Below are positions 61,735 through 64,000 of a stretch of DNA of 64,000 bases, in pieces. Source of the stretch: Metridium senile (taxonomy: Eukaryota > Cnidaria > Anthozoa > Actiniaria > Metridiidae); NCBI GenBank assembly GCA_949775045.1, contig OX459108.1, positions 1,509,431 to 1,573,430 on the forward strand. The letters run 5' to 3'. Positions within the stretch are counted from its first letter, which is position 1. Each line of letters begins with the position of its first letter. The position numbers were made by a program, and so were the translations under genes. The notes beneath the pieces are model-generated. The model was not told where the DNA came from and ran no database searches. It was given only the letters and a program-made list of their open reading frames with translations.

Positions 61735-62210
61735 TAAAAATTGACGCAGCGTCTTAGAAAACATTTGGAGTAAAAATGTACGATAACTAGCGGTTAAACT
61801 AGTGTGGACTGCGTCAGTGTTTCTAAAGAAACAATTGGAATATAAATGTACGATAACTAGCAGCTAAACTAGTGTGGACTGCTTCAGTGTTTCTAAGGAA
61901 ACAATACTTGTAAAAATTGACGCAGCATCTAAAGAAACAATTGGAGTGAAAATGTACGATAACTAGTACTAGTGGCTAAACTAGTGTAGACTGCGTCAGT
62001 GTTCAGGAAACAATTGAAGTAAACATGTACGATAACTAGCAGCTAAACTAGTGTGGACTGCGTCAGTGTTCAGGAAACAATTGAAGTAAAAATGTACGAT
62101 AGCTAGCGGTTCAATTACTTTGGACTGCATCGAATAGGAAACAATTGAAATATAAACAGCCTAGTGGTTTTAACTGCGTCGGTGTTTCTAAAACATAATT
62201 GCATGGAATA
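61735..62210. repeat. Satellite array B, second locus (decayed)
   Basis: About six units with GTACGATAACTAGCGG, AAACTAGTGTGGACTGC and GGAAACAATTG, more diverged and of more variable length than at 48300. Confidence 0.9.
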
Positions 62211-62469
62211 GACTGGTATGTATGGTCTATATTCGAAAACTTATATCGAATACTATGCATACACAATATTTTTACTTCTATTTAAGACAATAGACCTATG
62301 CCGAAATACCTGATCATGAACGAATGCCCAGCTAGCCTCACTTTGACGTAACAAAACAAAAGCACCCTGCATGAATCATAGCGAGGCTTCTCGGGCGCTT
62401 GTATATTGTCAGATCCTTTGTTAGGTATATTGCGAACAACAATGCTGTTGTGCACATAAAGCCTTTTAT

Positions 62470-62735
62470 AATATAAATGGAAACTAGCGAGTAAACTAGT
62501 ATAGGCTGTGTCGGTGTTTGAAATAAACGATAGGTAATAGAATGAAATTTGCAACACCGTAAGAAATGGAAACTAGCGAGTAAACTAGTATAGGCTGCGT
62601 CGGTGTTTGATATAAACTATAGGTAATAGAATGAAATTAAATTTGTAACACCGTAAAAAATTCAACATTTAAGTCAACATTTTTTACGGTGTTACAAATT
62701 TCATTATATTACCTATCTTTTATAATGTAGACCAG
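62470..62735. repeat. Satellite array A, second locus, with inverted end
   Basis: Two direct units (AACTAGCGAGTAAACTAG ... GTAACACCGTAAAAAATT) are followed at about 62675-62730 by the inverse TTTTTTACGGTGTTACAAAT and ATTACCTATC, forming a stem. Confidence 0.92.
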
Positions 62736-62995
62736 GTTCCCAAGGCAAAACAGCCAAGTTGTTTAACAACATCAAATATTCTGTGCACATCGACAGTTTT
62801 ATCTTTTTCCTATATACACTAACAACTACAGATTCACGTGTTGTTGTATTATTTCTCAAAACGTACGCGCGCTCTTATTGGTTAGTACGTATTGTACGAT
62901 ATAACAAACGATCTTATTGGATAGATAGATACTTTAGCTAAAAACAAAGTGTATATAACGGTAAAGAATCCAAAACATAATAAAAATAACAATCG
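62736..62995. other. Spacer without recognised features
   Basis: AT-rich; TCTTATTGGTTAGTACG and TCTTATTGGATAGATAG form a weak direct repeat near 62873-62930. Confidence 0.4.
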
Positions 62996-62997
62996 AT

Positions 62998-64000
62998 CGA
63001 CTCTATCGATGGACTATAACCCATGTAAAACGCTTAAAATTGCTTTAGCCCATGCAAAATGCGCAAAAATGACCAAAAAAGGCGATTTTTGATGGACTAT
63101 AGACCATGCAAAACGCTCGAAAATGACCAAAAACGACGATTTTCAATGGACTATAGCCCATGCAAAATGCGCAAAAATGCGCAAAAATGACGATTTTCGA
63201 TGGACTTTAGCTCATACAAAATGCTGAAAAATGACGATTTTTGATGGACTATAGCCCATGCAAAATGCGCAAAAATGACCAAAAATGGCGATTTTTGATG
63301 GACTATAGCCCATGCAAAATGCTCGAAAATGACAAAAGATGACGATTTTCGATGGACTATAGCCCATGCAAAATGCGCAAAAATGACCAAAAATGGCGAT
63401 TTTTGATGGACTATAGCCCATGCAAAATGCGCAAAAATGACCAAAAATGGCGATTTTTGATGGACTATAGCCCATGCAAAACGCTCGAAAATGACCAAAA
63501 ATGACGATTTTCGATGGACTATAGCCATGCAAAATGCTTAAAAATGCGCGAAAATGACGACTTTTGATGGACTTTAGCTCATGCAAAATGCTGAAAAATG
63601 ACAAAAAATGGCGATTTTTGATGTACTATAGCCCATGCAAAACGCTCGAAAATGACCAAAAATGACGATTTTCGATGGACTATAGCCATGCAAAAATGCT
63701 CAAAAATGCTGAAAAATGAGGATTTTTGATGGACTATAGCCCATGCAAAATGCGCAAAAATGACAAAAAATGGCGATTTTTGATGTACTATAGCCCATGC
63801 AAAACGCTCGAAAATGACCAAAAACGACGATTTTCGCTAGACTATAGCCCATGCAAAATGCAAAAATGCGCAAAAATGGCGATTTTCGCTGGACTATAGC
63901 CCATGCAAAATGCGCAAAAATGACCAAAAATGGCGATTTTTGATGGACTATAGCCCATGCAAAATGCGCAAAAATGACCAAAAATGGCGATTTTTGATGG
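62998..64000. repeat. ~60-bp minisatellite running off the window
   Basis: At least sixteen variable-length units of GATTTTTGATGGACTATAGC, CCATGCAAAATGCGC and AAAAATGACCAAAAATGGC. Units differ by insertion or loss of a GCGCAAAAAT subunit. The minus frames with a repeated CMGYSPSKIAIFGHF-type peptide are artefacts of near-3n periods. Confidence 0.95.

Noticed and set aside
63151..63981. Minus-strand repeat proteins (HFAWAIVHQKSPFLVIF-like)
   Set aside because: Frames shift between units of a non-coding minisatellite; several overlapping frames all look alike.

Overview
The window is animal nuclear DNA, most likely from a marine invertebrate. The protein-coding genes are split by GT-AG introns. 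The intergenic and intronic DNA is AT-rich and full of GAT/ATC trinucleotide tracts, minisatellites, foldback/MITE elements, a tRNA-derived SINE and a decayed LINE. Several repeat styles (poly-G/poly-C bounded repeats, TIRs starting GGGGCGGATCTAGG) resemble ones I associate with cnidarians, but I cannot exclude a hemichordate, echinoderm or lophotrochozoan, so no species is named.

Four genes can be built exon by exon with consistent splice phases. (1) 17309 down to 428, minus strand: PITRM1, the mitochondrial presequence protease. There are 24 exons and 819 codons, and the last part of the gene lies beyond base 1. (2) 17795-25331, plus strand: CEP57, 9 exons, 492 aa, complete. It is head-to-head with PITRM1 across a 485-bp shared promoter interval. 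(3) 28282/29930-42561, plus strand: a CEP85/CEP85L-family centrosomal coiled-coil gene, 17 exons, with two possible first exons. (4) 51517-61595, plus strand: a predicted small secreted or surface-anchored protein with a signal peptide, one SUEL-type galactose/rhamnose-binding lectin domain, a Thr-rich stalk and a C-terminal hydrophobic tail. A 5'-truncated, frameshifted LINE reverse-transcriptase fragment sits at about 44.9-46.0 kb.

Layout: 0-17.3 kb PITRM1; 17.3-25.3 kb CEP57; 25.3-28.2 kb repeat-rich intergenic DNA; 28.2-42.6 kb CEP85; 42.6-51.5 kb repeats, the LINE and minisatellite arrays; 51.5-61.6 kb the lectin gene, whose first intron is about 9 kb and full of arrays; 61.6-64 kb minisatellites, the last running off the window.

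Two of the genes belong to one process. CEP57-family and CEP85-family proteins are both centriole/pericentriolar scaffolds and here are adjacent and co-oriented. The most unusual signal is not a gene. At three exon/intron junctions of PITRM1 and at the stop codon of CEP85, the junction itself (splice site or stop plus flanking exon bases) has been tandemly copied into a small array of 40-, 69-, 92/96- and 107-bp units. This leaves rows of decoy splice sites beside the true ones. A MITE at 31.5-32.1 kb shows a related process, with its terminal repeat expanded to 20 perfect 20-bp copies.
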